This document shows positions 45,070-56,311 of a stretch of DNA of 64,000 bases, in pieces. The stretch comes from Helianthus annuus (lineage: Eukaryota > Streptophyta > Magnoliopsida > Asterales > Asteraceae). The notes under the pieces are model-generated. The model saw nothing but the letters and a program-made list of their open reading frames with translations, did not search any database and was not told where the DNA came from. Position numbers and translations under genes: made by a program. How positions within the stretch are numbered: position 1 is the stretch's first letter; each line of letters opens with the position of its first letter. The stretch is taken from assembly GCF_002127325.2 (NCBI RefSeq), contig NC_035435.2, forward strand, positions 13,895,893 to 13,959,892, written 5' to 3'.

Positions 45070-45876
45070 TCAGATTTGATACATGAAAAACGTTGTGTAC
45101 CGCACTCAGCTCTTCCGGAAGAGCTAGTTTATACGCTTCTTAACGATTCTCTTGGTAATTTCAAAAGGCTCGACATAACGAGGATTAAGCTTGCCTCTTT
45201 TGCCAAAACGGACCACAGGTTTCCAACGTGAGATTTTTAGTAGAACCCGGTCCCCGACCTGGAATTCCAAAGGTTTCCTACGCCTATCAACCTAGCTTTT
45301 CTGACAGTCTCGAGCTGCCGCCATGCGTTGTCTAATCTGGTCAACCTTTTCCGTGGTGTTAAGTAGGAGTTCTGGGCCGGTGATTTGGTTTTCGCCAACT
45401 TCCGCCCAACACAAAGGTGATCGAAATTTAAGCTCATACAATTCAGTTTGACTATCTATCTGTGGGTGATAAGCGGTGCTCATGTCTATACGTGAGCCAA
45501 AGGATTTGTGCATAGCCTACCATAAATCGGATGCAAAACGTGGGTCGCGATCAGAGATAATAGAAGTTAGCACCCCATGCTTAGCAACTACTTCTTTCAA
45601 GTAGATGGTTGCAAGTTTTGAAAATTTGTCGGTTTCTTTGATCGTGAGGAAGTGTGCAGACTTAGTTAAGCGATCTACGATCACCCAAATGGTATCATTT
45701 CTGCCTTGGCACTTTGGCAACCCGGCAACGAAATCCATGGAAATCTGTTCCCATTTCCACGTTAGCAACTCTGGTTGTTGTAGTAGTCCCGACGACCTAT
45801 GGTATTCAATCTTGACTCTAGCACAGGTCAAATATTTGCTAACGTACTTAGCGATGATCGCCTTCATGTTATGTTA
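45070..45876 (-). pseudogene. F integrase remnant right of E
   Basis: Continues the F pol across the E insertion. 45517-45867 reads [34 protein letters not shown] (catalytic Asp), and the next frame holds [15 protein letters not shown] deletion then joins directly to FRSPLCWAEVGENQITGPE, removing most of the segment after the catalytic Glu. The left part (45070-45300) holds the GPF-type tail with stops. It is truncated at 45876 by LTR G. Confidence 0.82.
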
Positions 45877-47431
45877 TGTCACACCCCGACCGCGTTAAAA
45901 CAATAAAACCGCGGCGGAAATGTCGGGGAGTGGAGCAACAGAATCATTGTTTCACAACACATGGTGATTGGAGTTTTGTTTTATTCCATTAATGGACTCA
46001 TTTTTTTTAATACAAACCAGATAAATATAAATAATCGTCTTTCAAGTTTTAAAGTCACTAAGGCACGAGTCTATCCTATGTGTAGCATGCGTCAACAATC
46101 ATCACATAGTAGCACCTGAAACATATATGAAAATAAAACGTCAGCATAAAAATGCATGTGAATAACATAGGTTTTGTGAATTAGATTCATGGCTTTGGAT
46201 GTCACAAGAAAGGGTTTTATCTTTACAAAAATAGCCATGAATCCTTGTAAATAGTTTGGTTTCTAAACACATTGCTTTGATAAAAAGGTTTGTAGTATAC
46301 GCAAAAATATACTTTGGATTTGAAATGATCGGATAAGTAGTATATCAAAATATACTTTAGTTTTGAAATAGTTAAATAGATAGTATATCAAAATATACTT
46401 TGGTTACTAAAATAATAGATTTGGTAGTATATCACAAGTATACTTTGGTTAAAGAATGAAAGTATCGGTAGTATATCAAATTATACTTTGGTTTGAAAGT
46501 AGCATATCAAACTATGCTTTGGTTTGAAAATATCATAGCAACTATGCTTTGGTAGTATATCAAAATACACTTTAGTTTGTGAAATAACAAATTCGATAGT
46601 ATATCAAACTATACTTTGGTTTTATAAATAGCATATCAAACTATGCTTTGGTAAACAATATTACATTGGAAGCATATCAACTAGGCTTTGGAAGTATATC
46701 AAAATATACTTAAATTGTGATTTAGTAGTATATGAAACTATACTTTAGTAAAACAATAGCATATCAAACTATGCTTTGGTTTTGGAAACAACATAAGATA
46801 AGTTTTATGGCTTAATTGGAAAACATTTGCAATCTATACATTGGTTAACATAATATCACGTTGGCAGCTTATCGAAATATGCCCTAGTAGTATACCGAAA
46901 TATACCATAGATCATGATTTGGCAGTACATTCAAACCTTAGTGTATCAAACTACACTTTGGTGACTATAGATTTACCACGAAGGCAAAATCTATTTGGTT
47001 TAAACTTTGGTTTCTGACATTCCATACAACAGGAATGGGTGTCAACCTATAGCGCTATATCGTACTACTAATCGGCTTGATCATAGTTAATAAATGTATA
47101 AGTAATAATACAAACCAACAATAGTTTTACAAACTTTGAAAATCAGTAATTAAGCCATGGATAATAGTTCAATTCATCAAAAGATATGTACCACGCATGT
47201 AAGATCATATAGCTTGAAATCATGAAAATAGTGAATAGGCACATATGAATCACCCTGAAACATATTAAAGCGGTAAAAGAAGGGACTATGTACTCACTTG
47301 AGTTTGCAAGTATCCTTGACTAAGTGTCCTAACAAAGCTCGGGAAATCAAAGAATCAAGTGGCACCTAGTATGGAATCACAATGTTAATAATCGAGGCCT
47401 AAATCGGGAGATTGGGTAGAATGAGGTCTTG
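45877..47431 (-). mobile_element. Element G: partial chromovirus LTR, B/C family
   Basis: Begins TGTCACACCCCGACCGCG at 45877 (outer 3' end of an LTR in minus orientation) and matches the first 1.3 kb of the B LTR. It is cut at 47431 (GGTCTTG) by C. The acceptor-like CACCTGAAACATAT (near 46109) and donor-like CTCAAGTGAGTACAT (near 47300) of the LTR intron are both present. The other part would lie beyond the window. Confidence 0.82.
46270..46950. repeat. Array of short palindromic AGTATATCAAAATATACT units in G
   Basis: More than fifteen imperfect copies of a self-complementary unit (AGTATAT, a short loop, ATATACTTTGG) occur in 680 bp. A subset reads GCATATCAAACTATGC, where both arms have changed together (AGTATA/TATACT to AGCATA/TATGCT), so base pairing is preserved. 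B and C have no comparable array at this position. Confidence 0.82.
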
Positions 47432-50400
47432 TGTGACATCTGTGCTTGTAATCATTGTAAACAGTTCAATTATCAATGAAATAAAGTTATTTGATCCCTA
47501 TGTTTGTTTATTTGTGTTTGATGTTTTTCATGTTTTGACTTTTACTCGATTCCAAACTCTATATCGCTTTCTGGAGAATTATACGCAAACTGGTGCGGAA
47601 ACATAGTCAGTTAAAAGCGACAAATACTCCGGAACACCAATTCAAGCTTAACATACCTTAAATAACCTTTACATAACTTAGAAATAAGTTTTGAAGGCTT
47701 TGGTATGGCAATATCCAGTCAATTCGCTTACAGGGACTAAAATTGACAAACTGCGAAAGTATGCCGATTTGAACTGTAACGAACATTCCAGAACATGATC
47801 ATAAGTTAAACACACCTTAAATATCCTTTACATAGCTTAGAAATAGGCTTTGAGGGGTTCGGTGTGCTAAAATAAACTTTATGCTCATTTAGGGACTAAA
47901 AGCGTCAAAAAGTGCATAAGTTTGCATTTTCGCGCATAACTTACGTTCTGAATACATCCGGACATCCAAAAATTTATGTAATCATTAAAATATTATGTTT
48001 TAGTGATTTGCTTGTTAAAAATCCATTCGTCGCGCAATTTGGACCGTTATTGCGTCCATTACGACTTCAGTCGTAATTAACCGAACAACGCAATCGTACG
48101 GCCAAACGAACCGACATCCGGCATATTTTTGAGCATATTTCAAGTCCCCTATACTTTAAATTCATTTTAGAGCTTAAAAATGGGTTTGACGGGTTTTAGA
48201 AGTGCCAAAACACGTCCATACGCGCACAGGGGTCAAATCTGCCAAAACTGAAAGTTAGCTGGTCTGCAGGTCCCTTGCGGACCGTATGGGGTTGCTTACG
48301 GTCCGTAAGCCCCTCCCAGATCAGCAGAAATGCTTTCCAGCCATTTCCAGCTGTTACACACTTATGCACATGGTCTCTCCTAAACTATGGGCTGGTTTTG
48401 GGTGCCAATGGTTTTGTAAATCAGTGGGTACGAGGTGTACGGCTCAGATTTAACGCTTGGGGAACAAGAAACGATCTTAACGGTTCCATGTTTCCTATAA
48501 ATACCCAACCCCAACTTCATTCAAACCCACTTGATTCTGAGATTTTCTCTAAGTTGGAGTTATAAACACTTCATACCTGAGAAATACTCGGAAATCAATC
48601 TTGCGGGGACCTTCTGTAAGTATTCTTTCGCGTTTTTCGTTCGTTTTAGCGTTAAAGTCAAACTGCGTTTGACTTTCTGCATTGACCAGTTTATGGTCAA
48701 TGCGAAGTTCGTTTGAACTTCATAACGTGAGCGTAATCACGATGGTTATAGTCACTAGTAACTATACCTACTGATTACCACGTTATCTAGGCTCAGTGAC
48801 GAGTCGTAGTTTCGGCCAAAATGCGTTTTCTTGCGTATTTTGTAACCAAACTACTCTAGGGTATTAAAACTGTTTGTTTTAATACCAAACCTGTTTTCTA
48901 ACTTTACTAAACATGTTCTAGCATGTTTAGCTCGTCGCTTTTAGATTTGAGCTTGTTTAGGGTCGTAAAGGTAAGCGATCTAATCAATCGCTTATGCTTA
49001 CAAACCCGACCCATTTGGTCGATCTTTAGGATCCGACCAAACATTTTAGGTGACCATACTTGTGTAGGGAATAACCTTCCGAGGTTATACCTTATGGTCA
49101 CGATGTTTAAGTAGTTGTATGATAAGTAGTTCTTATGCCTTAGGTAAATTACCAAAATACCCTCTTTGCGCCAAAATTCATTTTAAGCCTATGTAACGTA
49201 AATTTTGACATCTAAGCTGATTTAGCAACAATATTAAGCATGTTAAGGCATAACTTGCTTGTCATAGGACTAGTTAAGCATTCCGAACGCGTTTTACGTG
49301 AACGACGCGTTAAAGTAGCATAAGCTACCTAAACGGGTCGTAACGGGTCAAAAGCACTTAGGATAGGTTTCGTTTTAGTACGTAGGCTTTGTTAAACCAT
49401 GTTACATAAGTTCCCCTACTTATTTGGTTTACGAAACCTCGTACTACCCGATCCTCCGATAGGTCCGTTTATTAATGTAGATACCTATATAGGTGCCGTT
49501 TGATTCCGTGATCATCTAGCATTGCTTGGTGGTTATCCTACAACTTCTAAGCAATCTCAAGTGAGTACATAGTACCCCTCTTTTACTGTTTTTCAAACGT
49601 TTTGGGGTGAAACACATGTGCCTACTTGTTACTTTCATGCTTTCATGTTTTCGCATTATATACTTGCTATGTTCATTAGTACATTGTTTTACATGACACT
49701 TTCATGCTATGTATGTTTATCATACTTAGTACATTTGATTTACCACTTTCATGCTATGTATGTTCGTCATACTTAGTACATTTGATTTACCATCTTCATG
49801 CTATGTATGTTCATCATACTTAGTACATTTGTTTTACATGATATTTCACGCTATGTGTGTACATTTGATTACATACTTAGTGCATTGTTTTCACATGTTT
49901 ATATTTTGGGTATGACATTTGGTTTGTTTAAGTGGGACCATATACATTCATTAACTTTGATCACGCCCCTCGTTAGTAGGTAGTGGTACCATAGGAATTG
50001 ACAACTCCCGTTCCTGACATCCTGGGTATGTTTGGATGAAAGGAATGACCGAATTCGATTTAAACATAAAACCGATAGACCTTTAATTTGTTTAAAGGTT
50101 TATCACCACAGTCACAAGGCTTGGATGTATGCATTTTCACAATACCGCATAAATGTTTGTATTCAGTATAACATGCATCTCCACAAAACATAACGTTGAT
50201 TTAAACTGAGTTTTACTTCGATACTTTGTTTTGTGCATTTTCACCTATGGTTTAGTTGATACATATTTCACTTATCATACATGACATTTTGTTTACACAT
50301 GACATGATTGACATTGACATAGACATTTTGACATTGTTACACACACATTACACGATTTACACTTGACGTTAGACATGGTTTTTCGCATAAACATTTTCAC

Positions 50401-51136
50401 ATTTGGTTAAACATAAACATGTTTTACATTGGTGGTTTGTTTGGGTAAGTGATTTAAGTAACGAGGCATGTGTAATATGATACAAACATGGTGGATACGC
50501 CGCTGGTACTTCCTATATATAAGTGTTTGTATCATTTTACGCATCGCAGCGTTGTTTAAATCATTTCAGTTTAGCTATATAACATATATTTTTTTCACAA
50601 TACATTGTTTTACAAAAAAAAAAAACTTGTTTTATACAACTTATTTTACTTGGTTATTCATTTAACCATACATTATTCTTTCAAAAATACATATCTACCA
50701 TCGTTTTTCAAATGATTTACAAACAATACAATCAACAAGGTTCATGACTACATTTCATTAAACATTTTTCTAAACCTAAGTCATGGATCCTATTTTCACA
50801 AAACCTATGTATCTCACAGGCATTTTTATGCTGACGTACCTATTTTCACATGTGTTTCAGGAGCAAACGCATAGGATGATCGTGATACACTAGGATGGAC
50901 TTGGGCCTTAGTGACGATAAAATGGATCTAGACTAGTTAAAACTTGTTATGTTCTTTGTTTTTTTTTATTTTAAGACAATGTAACTTGTGGGTTCTCGTT
51001 TGAAACAATGTATTCCACCCTTGGGTGATGAATAAAATATTATTTAAATTACCTTGGTTGTGGAACAATAATTCTGTTACAACACTCCCCGACGTTTCCG
51101 CCACGATTTGATGTTTTACGTGGTCGGGGTGTGACA
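47432..51136 (+). mobile_element. 5' LTR of C (3,705 bp)
   Basis: TGTGACATCTGTG to CGGGGTGTGACA. TATAAATA at 48496-48503; an inverted word pair (GCGGACCGTA and TTACGGTCCGTAA) at 48277-48308 lies upstream. Donor CTCAA|GTGAGTACAT (GT at 49561) and acceptor CATGTGTTTCAG|GAG (AG at 50859-50860), with CTGAC at 50831-50835, define a putative 1,300-bp intron. A tandem repeat of about 55 bp (CTATGTATGTTCATCATAC) spans about 49690-49860. Confidence 0.9.
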
Positions 51137-51800
51137 GAAGAGTTGGTATCAGAGCCAATGGTTATAGGGAATTAGGTTATTAGTAATGCTTTGACCTAGA
51201 CTATAACCTTTCTAGGACCCCAACACAAGTTGTCTTGTGTTTAGATCTTAAAACATGCATTTCACCTATCCTTAGGTGATCACCAAAACAAGAACCCAGT
51301 TTTCTAAAACGATTTTTGAAAAACAATCTTCTGTTTTCAAATGACTTCTTATGTGGTTTTGAACCCTTTTTGGTTTTTTCAATTTGATTTTGAAACTTTA
51401 TCATTTGTTTTTGAATGATTCTTTTGGCCTTGTGCCTTCCAAGTTTTCAAAATCTCGTCAAAGTTTTGGGTTCTAAATAGTGTAAACACGTGCAAACTGG
51501 AAGGGTGAATGCCTGTACCCTGGGTTTTCTGTCTAAGGCTAGAGTGTTTGTACAAATCCACATAATCGGACCAGTCACTCTTACCTGGGAACTCCTGGGG
51601 TGAGTGTTCACTTATAGGCGAGCATGTCTTCGCTAAGCATTATTTATGAGCCCATTTACTTTGATTAGTCACTGTGTGTCGTTTGTTTGCTTTGTGATAC
51701 GGACAAATGACCACCATCCTTGGTTTGTTGATTTTGTTTCGTCTCGTTCTTTTCATCTAATCATCTCACTCGTTTCCTCTCATATTTTCCTCTTTTTAGC
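51137..51800 (+). other. Leader and primer-binding site of C
   Basis: The primer-binding site TGGTATCAGAGCC is at 51144-51156. A second putative leader intron runs from CCTGGG|GTGAGTGT (GT at 51600-51601) to a pyrimidine-rich acceptor CCTCTTTTTAG (AG at 51798-51799), two bases before the gag ATG. No ORF. Confidence 0.75.
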
Positions 51801-52911
51801 ATGCCTCCTCGACGCGAAAATCAGCTACCCAATGCCGAACTGGCAGAAATCATCGCACAGCATATGGCTGCTGCGTTCCCGAATCTTATTGCTCAATTTA
51901 ACCAAGCCAACATCAATCAAAACGCTCCTTGTAACTTCAAGAGCTTCAATTCGGCTAAACCACTCAAGTTCAGTGGTACTGAGGGGGCAACTGGGCTCCT
52001 TCAATGGTTTGAGAGCATTGAGAATACTTTCCGTCATGTTCAGTGTCCTGATAATTGCAAAGTTGAGTTTGCTTCAAGTGTTTTTCAGAAGAGGGCGTTA
52101 ACATGGTGGAACGGGGTTATGAGAGATCGAGGTGCTGAAGTCGCTTTAGCGCAAACATGGGCTGAATTGAGGACTCTCATGATGAGTGAGTTTTGTCCTC
52201 GTCATGAGCTACGAAAGTTGGAAAGAGAGTTTGACGATCTGAAACAGGTTAGTGGTGAGCACCGGGCGTATACTGATAGATATGAAGAGTTGAGTTTGTT
52301 ATGCCCAACAATGGTCACCCCACTTGACAAGGCTATCGAGAGATACATCGATGGTCTACCTGACTCTGTGCAAGACATCGTTACTGGTAGTAAACCTACC
52401 ACTGTTCGTCAGGCAATCGAACTATCTGCAACGTTGACAGAATCGCAGATCAGAAAGGGGAAATTGCATAGGAAGGGTGACAAGGGCAAGGATCAAGCGT
52501 CTAACAAAGGTGATAGCAAGAAAGGTAAGAAAGGGAAGGATTCTGGCTCATCAAAGGGCTCCAGGAAGCGAAAGGCTTCCCAAAATTTTGCCATCACTGC
52601 CCAACAGAACCAAGCGGCTCCCAATCAGCCATCGCAGCCTCCCGCAAAGAAGCGGTACGAAGGGAATGCACCTTTGTGCAATAGGTGCAATAGTCACCAT
52701 CAACAGCAACTCCCGTGTCGTTTCTGTACCAACTGTGGAAAATTGGGTCATCTTGCAGAGGTTTGTCGTTCTGCTAGAAATCCAGCCCAACAGGGAGCTC
52801 AACTACCTGTTCAACAGCAAGCACAAGCTGCACGACCTCACTATCCTCCTGGCTCGTGCTTTAATTGCGGAGACCTGACCCATTATCGAAACCAGTGTCC
52901 AAGACTGGTTA
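51801..52911 (+). CDS. gag-pol: C gag, split from its pol by element D
   Basis: Starts MPPRRENQLPNAELAEIIAQ. Capsid motifs [31 protein letters not shown] and [12 protein letters not shown]; a lysine-rich linker; first knuckle region CNRCNSHH with CTNCGKLGHLAEVC; second knuckle CFNCGDLTHYRNQC. The D insertion begins four residues after the last knuckle Cys; as it stands the frame ends two codons later at the TAA in the D LTR (52914-52916). The natural frame continues at 63651. Gag forms the particle and binds RNA. Confidence 0.93.
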
Positions 52912-55700
52912 TGTAATCACCACGAAATTTTGAATTTCATATTTATTTTACATTTTCATTTTCAATGTAACCTCACCTTATACGTTAATGCAAGTTGGCT
53001 ATTTTACCCATCTGTGCCCATTCGCATATGTTTATTTGTTTATTTTTTTTCAAACTTATTCAATAAGATAGTTTTTTTTATATAAGTTAACGATTCCAAA
53101 ATAAATAATAACAAAACAATATCATGATATCTCATTTTCAAACCCATTTATGAAAGACTACGTACTGGAAAAAAAAAAACATGGATTAGAATTTTTTTTT
53201 ATTTATAAAAAAAATAGCAAAGATCAATGTTTTTATAAAAATTACAATGGGCCATTTAGTCTTTTGAAAGGTTGAATTATGAGTTAAATGAATTTGGTCT
53301 AAAATGAAACAAAACAGAAAGTACAGGGACCGTTTGTAGCAAATCTGATCAAAATTTTGAAATGTACAAAAAAATCCTTCACGCGCCAGTATTGTTCGAT
53401 GTCGGCAACTTTTCGACTCGCCGATTTCTCATATATCTCACCCAAGAATATCATTATCGAGTTTCTAAGTTTAAATCATGCACCTAGTCGCCTTAACGAA
53501 TCAATTAAACGCGTTTTAGCTGTCCATATATACCAAATCATAATCAAATCGTATCTCTTCCCTGTTATCGATTTCTTCCAATTAAGGAAGTATCGGTCGA
53601 AATTTTGTATTTATACCACGTCTAACCTTCATTCTGAAACACTTTCACTCGAAATCACTTCCAAGTTTCTGTCCGAAGTCGTCCGAACCGCTGCAGTTTC
53701 GCCGGAGTTCTTATCTTGCCGGAATCCTCTTATCGTCGCTAATAAACACAACCCGTAAGTTCTTTACGATGCTTTGTTTATGAATGCTCTGTTGTTAAAA
53801 GCATCAGTTATTCTAGTATTACATTACAACATCTAAGTTATTGGAAAATTATTAGCACAAGGAACTAGTGTTTGGTTATACACTGATTTGGGAAGATGAG
53901 TTAACACAAGAACAAACTAAATAAATTAATCAAACGTTTTCTTTGTGAAAGATATTAACTGATATGGTGGCTGGGATGTTCGGTTAAAGTTTTGGGCTGG
54001 TCGAGTTCACAAGTTCAACCCCGACCCGGCGCTTGTTTCTTTAGTTATTTTTTTTCCGTTCCAGTTGCTCATATTAAATGTTTAGTAATTATTTTCCTTT
54101 CTTTACTGTTAAATAATTTTCTTTCAAAAAAATGTAGTATAGTGAATTTGCAATGTATGGAAAACTTTAGAAATTATATTATATTATAAATTAAATGATA
54201 ACAAGTTTAGTCATCTGATTCACTTTTGTATTATGATCAGTTCATTTATATATAAAAAAAAAGAAACAAATATCTCTTTTAAATCCAATTCGTTTATAAA
54301 AAAAAGGGTTTCAGCTAAATTAAATTGGCTTATATTTCATAAAACCATAAACGTTATTTTGTTTATATAAATAAAAAAAAACAAATTCTATCATTAAGTT
54401 TTTCAAACCGAACTTATATCTATTTACAATTTAAGGAAAATTATAAATCTTTTGAAATAAATGAAATAGAGTTATTTCTCCTTTAACAAACTGACCCATC
54501 CAACCTAAAATTTATATATTATATATCAAATATTCACACTTTATTTAAAGTTAAAGAAAATTTCACACTTCCCACAATTCTTTCATTGTTACATAAGCCT
54601 TTACACTTTTAACCAAATTGTTTGTTTTAATTGAGCGAAGTAAATAATTTCCTACTTAATTATTTAGTCATAGTTGTTTTATAATTTCCTTATAATCTTG
54701 ACAAAGTATATTTATTCAGTTACATTAAATATTTGAAATAAATAAATAACCTTATGTCATAATTTTTAAACAAATGACAAAACTCGTAATAAATACTCGT
54801 TTAAAACATAAAACCCCAGTGTTCCCAAATCAGTTATGGAAACCCTAGTCCTAGCGTGCTTTTGACACCAAACTTAGTTCGTAGATTAAACTTGTTGTTT
54901 AACCGTATTAGGGTAGCATTTGGGATTTTTCCTAACGCCTTCGCTCCTCATTTCTTGTGTGAAATATTCGCTCCTCAAGGTGAGTACATAGTTCCCTTTT
55001 TACCTCTTTTTGGGATGATACATATGATGAACTAAATTTTGCTTAAACGTTATACAATTCTTTATTTTTTTTATGGCTTATGTGATCACTATTTGCTTTG
55101 TATGAAACTTGTTGGTTTACTTCAACGTGTGCATTCATTAATTTCGGCCAAACCGTCCGGTAGTATATTATAGCGCTATAGGTGTGACGACCCATCTCCA
55201 CTTCCATTTGGATTTGCTTATTTTACACATTTTGCTTATTTTGCTATTTGGGAAGTGGAGGATGATAGAATCCGTTAAACATGTCAGCTTAGGTTTGAAT
55301 GTGCCACCCGTGACCCATACTCGTTAAATGCAATATGCTTAGTGTTCTACTTGTGCCATATTGAATTGTAAATAAAATACTTTTATCACATGCTTTACCT
55401 TAAAACCTATGTTACTCGCCGGCTTTTAGCTGACCCATATTTTTCTCACATATGTTTCAGGTGGTAACAATTGATGATGATTTACAAGCTTTCTATCACT
55501 TAGGATCATGGAACTTTTTGCCTTAGTTAAACTTTAAAACGATCATTATGTCTTGTTTTGGACAAGTTGTTTGTTTGATTTGGTTGTTGAACATAAATTT
55601 GACTTAATATTATATTTGAACTTTAATTAGTGCCATGTGTCTTTGAGCATCCCATCATACGTGGCGCCCCAACGTTTCCGTCTTCGGTTGGGGTGTTACA
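52912..55700 (+). mobile_element. 5' LTR of D (2,789 bp)
   Basis: TGTAATCACC to GGTGTTACA. AT-rich with long A and T runs. A putative intron runs from CTCAAG|GTGAGTACAT (GT at 54980-54981) to ATATGTTTCAG|GTGG (AG at 55459-55460), with CTGAC near 55430: 481 bp. Candidate TATA-like ATATATAC at 53525-53532. No GC-rich word cluster of the kind seen in the other LTRs. A 133-codon ORF (53357-53758) is present but has no recognisable domain. Confidence 0.95.
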
Positions 55701-56311
55701 GATTGGTATCAGAGCCATGGTTATAGGGAATTAGGTTATTAGATTGCTTTTGACCTAGACTATAACCCTCCTAGGACACCTACATGTGCCTTAATGTGTG
55801 ATCTTCCTTATCCCTTTCTTTATCCCTATCCTCATCCTTGCCTTAGATTCTTAGTTCTCTATATTACACTTAATCATCATCTATCCTTAGATGATTTAAA
55901 TTCTTAGGCTTTAAGCCTTAAATGTTTTCATAATCTCGTCAAAGTCTTGGGTTTGAATGACAATTAAGAACACGTGCAATCTGGAAGGGTGGACGCCTGT
56001 ACTCTGAGTTTTCTGTCTAGGCAAGCACTTCGTATAAATTCCAATCTTCCGAGGAACCAGTTGTGCTTACCTGGGAACTCTTGGGGTGAGTGTCCACTTA
56101 TAGGCTAAAGCATGTCTTCCCAAAATGTTATAAGAACCCAAATACTTTGATTAGTCGATGATTTCGTTTATTCGTTTATTTAAATGAGTAAATGATTTCA
56201 ATCTTTATGTTTATTTCTTCATGCTCTCATTGTTTTACATAAAGAGTTTTAAATTTCAAAACAATCTCTCTTATCCTTGTGAACTTATAGGTTTTCCCTT
56301 GTTCTTATAGG
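55701..56311 (+). other. Leader and primer-binding site of D
   Basis: TGGTATCAGAGCC at 55704-55716, three bases from the LTR. A putative second intron runs from CTTGGG|GTGAGTGT (GT at 56086-56087) to CCTTGTTCTTATAG (AG at 56309-56310), ending one base before the gag ATG. Conserved leader blocks are shared with C and B. Confidence 0.8.

Noticed and set aside
53357..53758. 133-codon ORF in the D 5' LTR, repeated at 61300-61701
   Set aside because: Identical presence in both LTRs reflects their recent common origin; no recognisable domain and no relative in the C LTR. Could be rechecked in distant copies.
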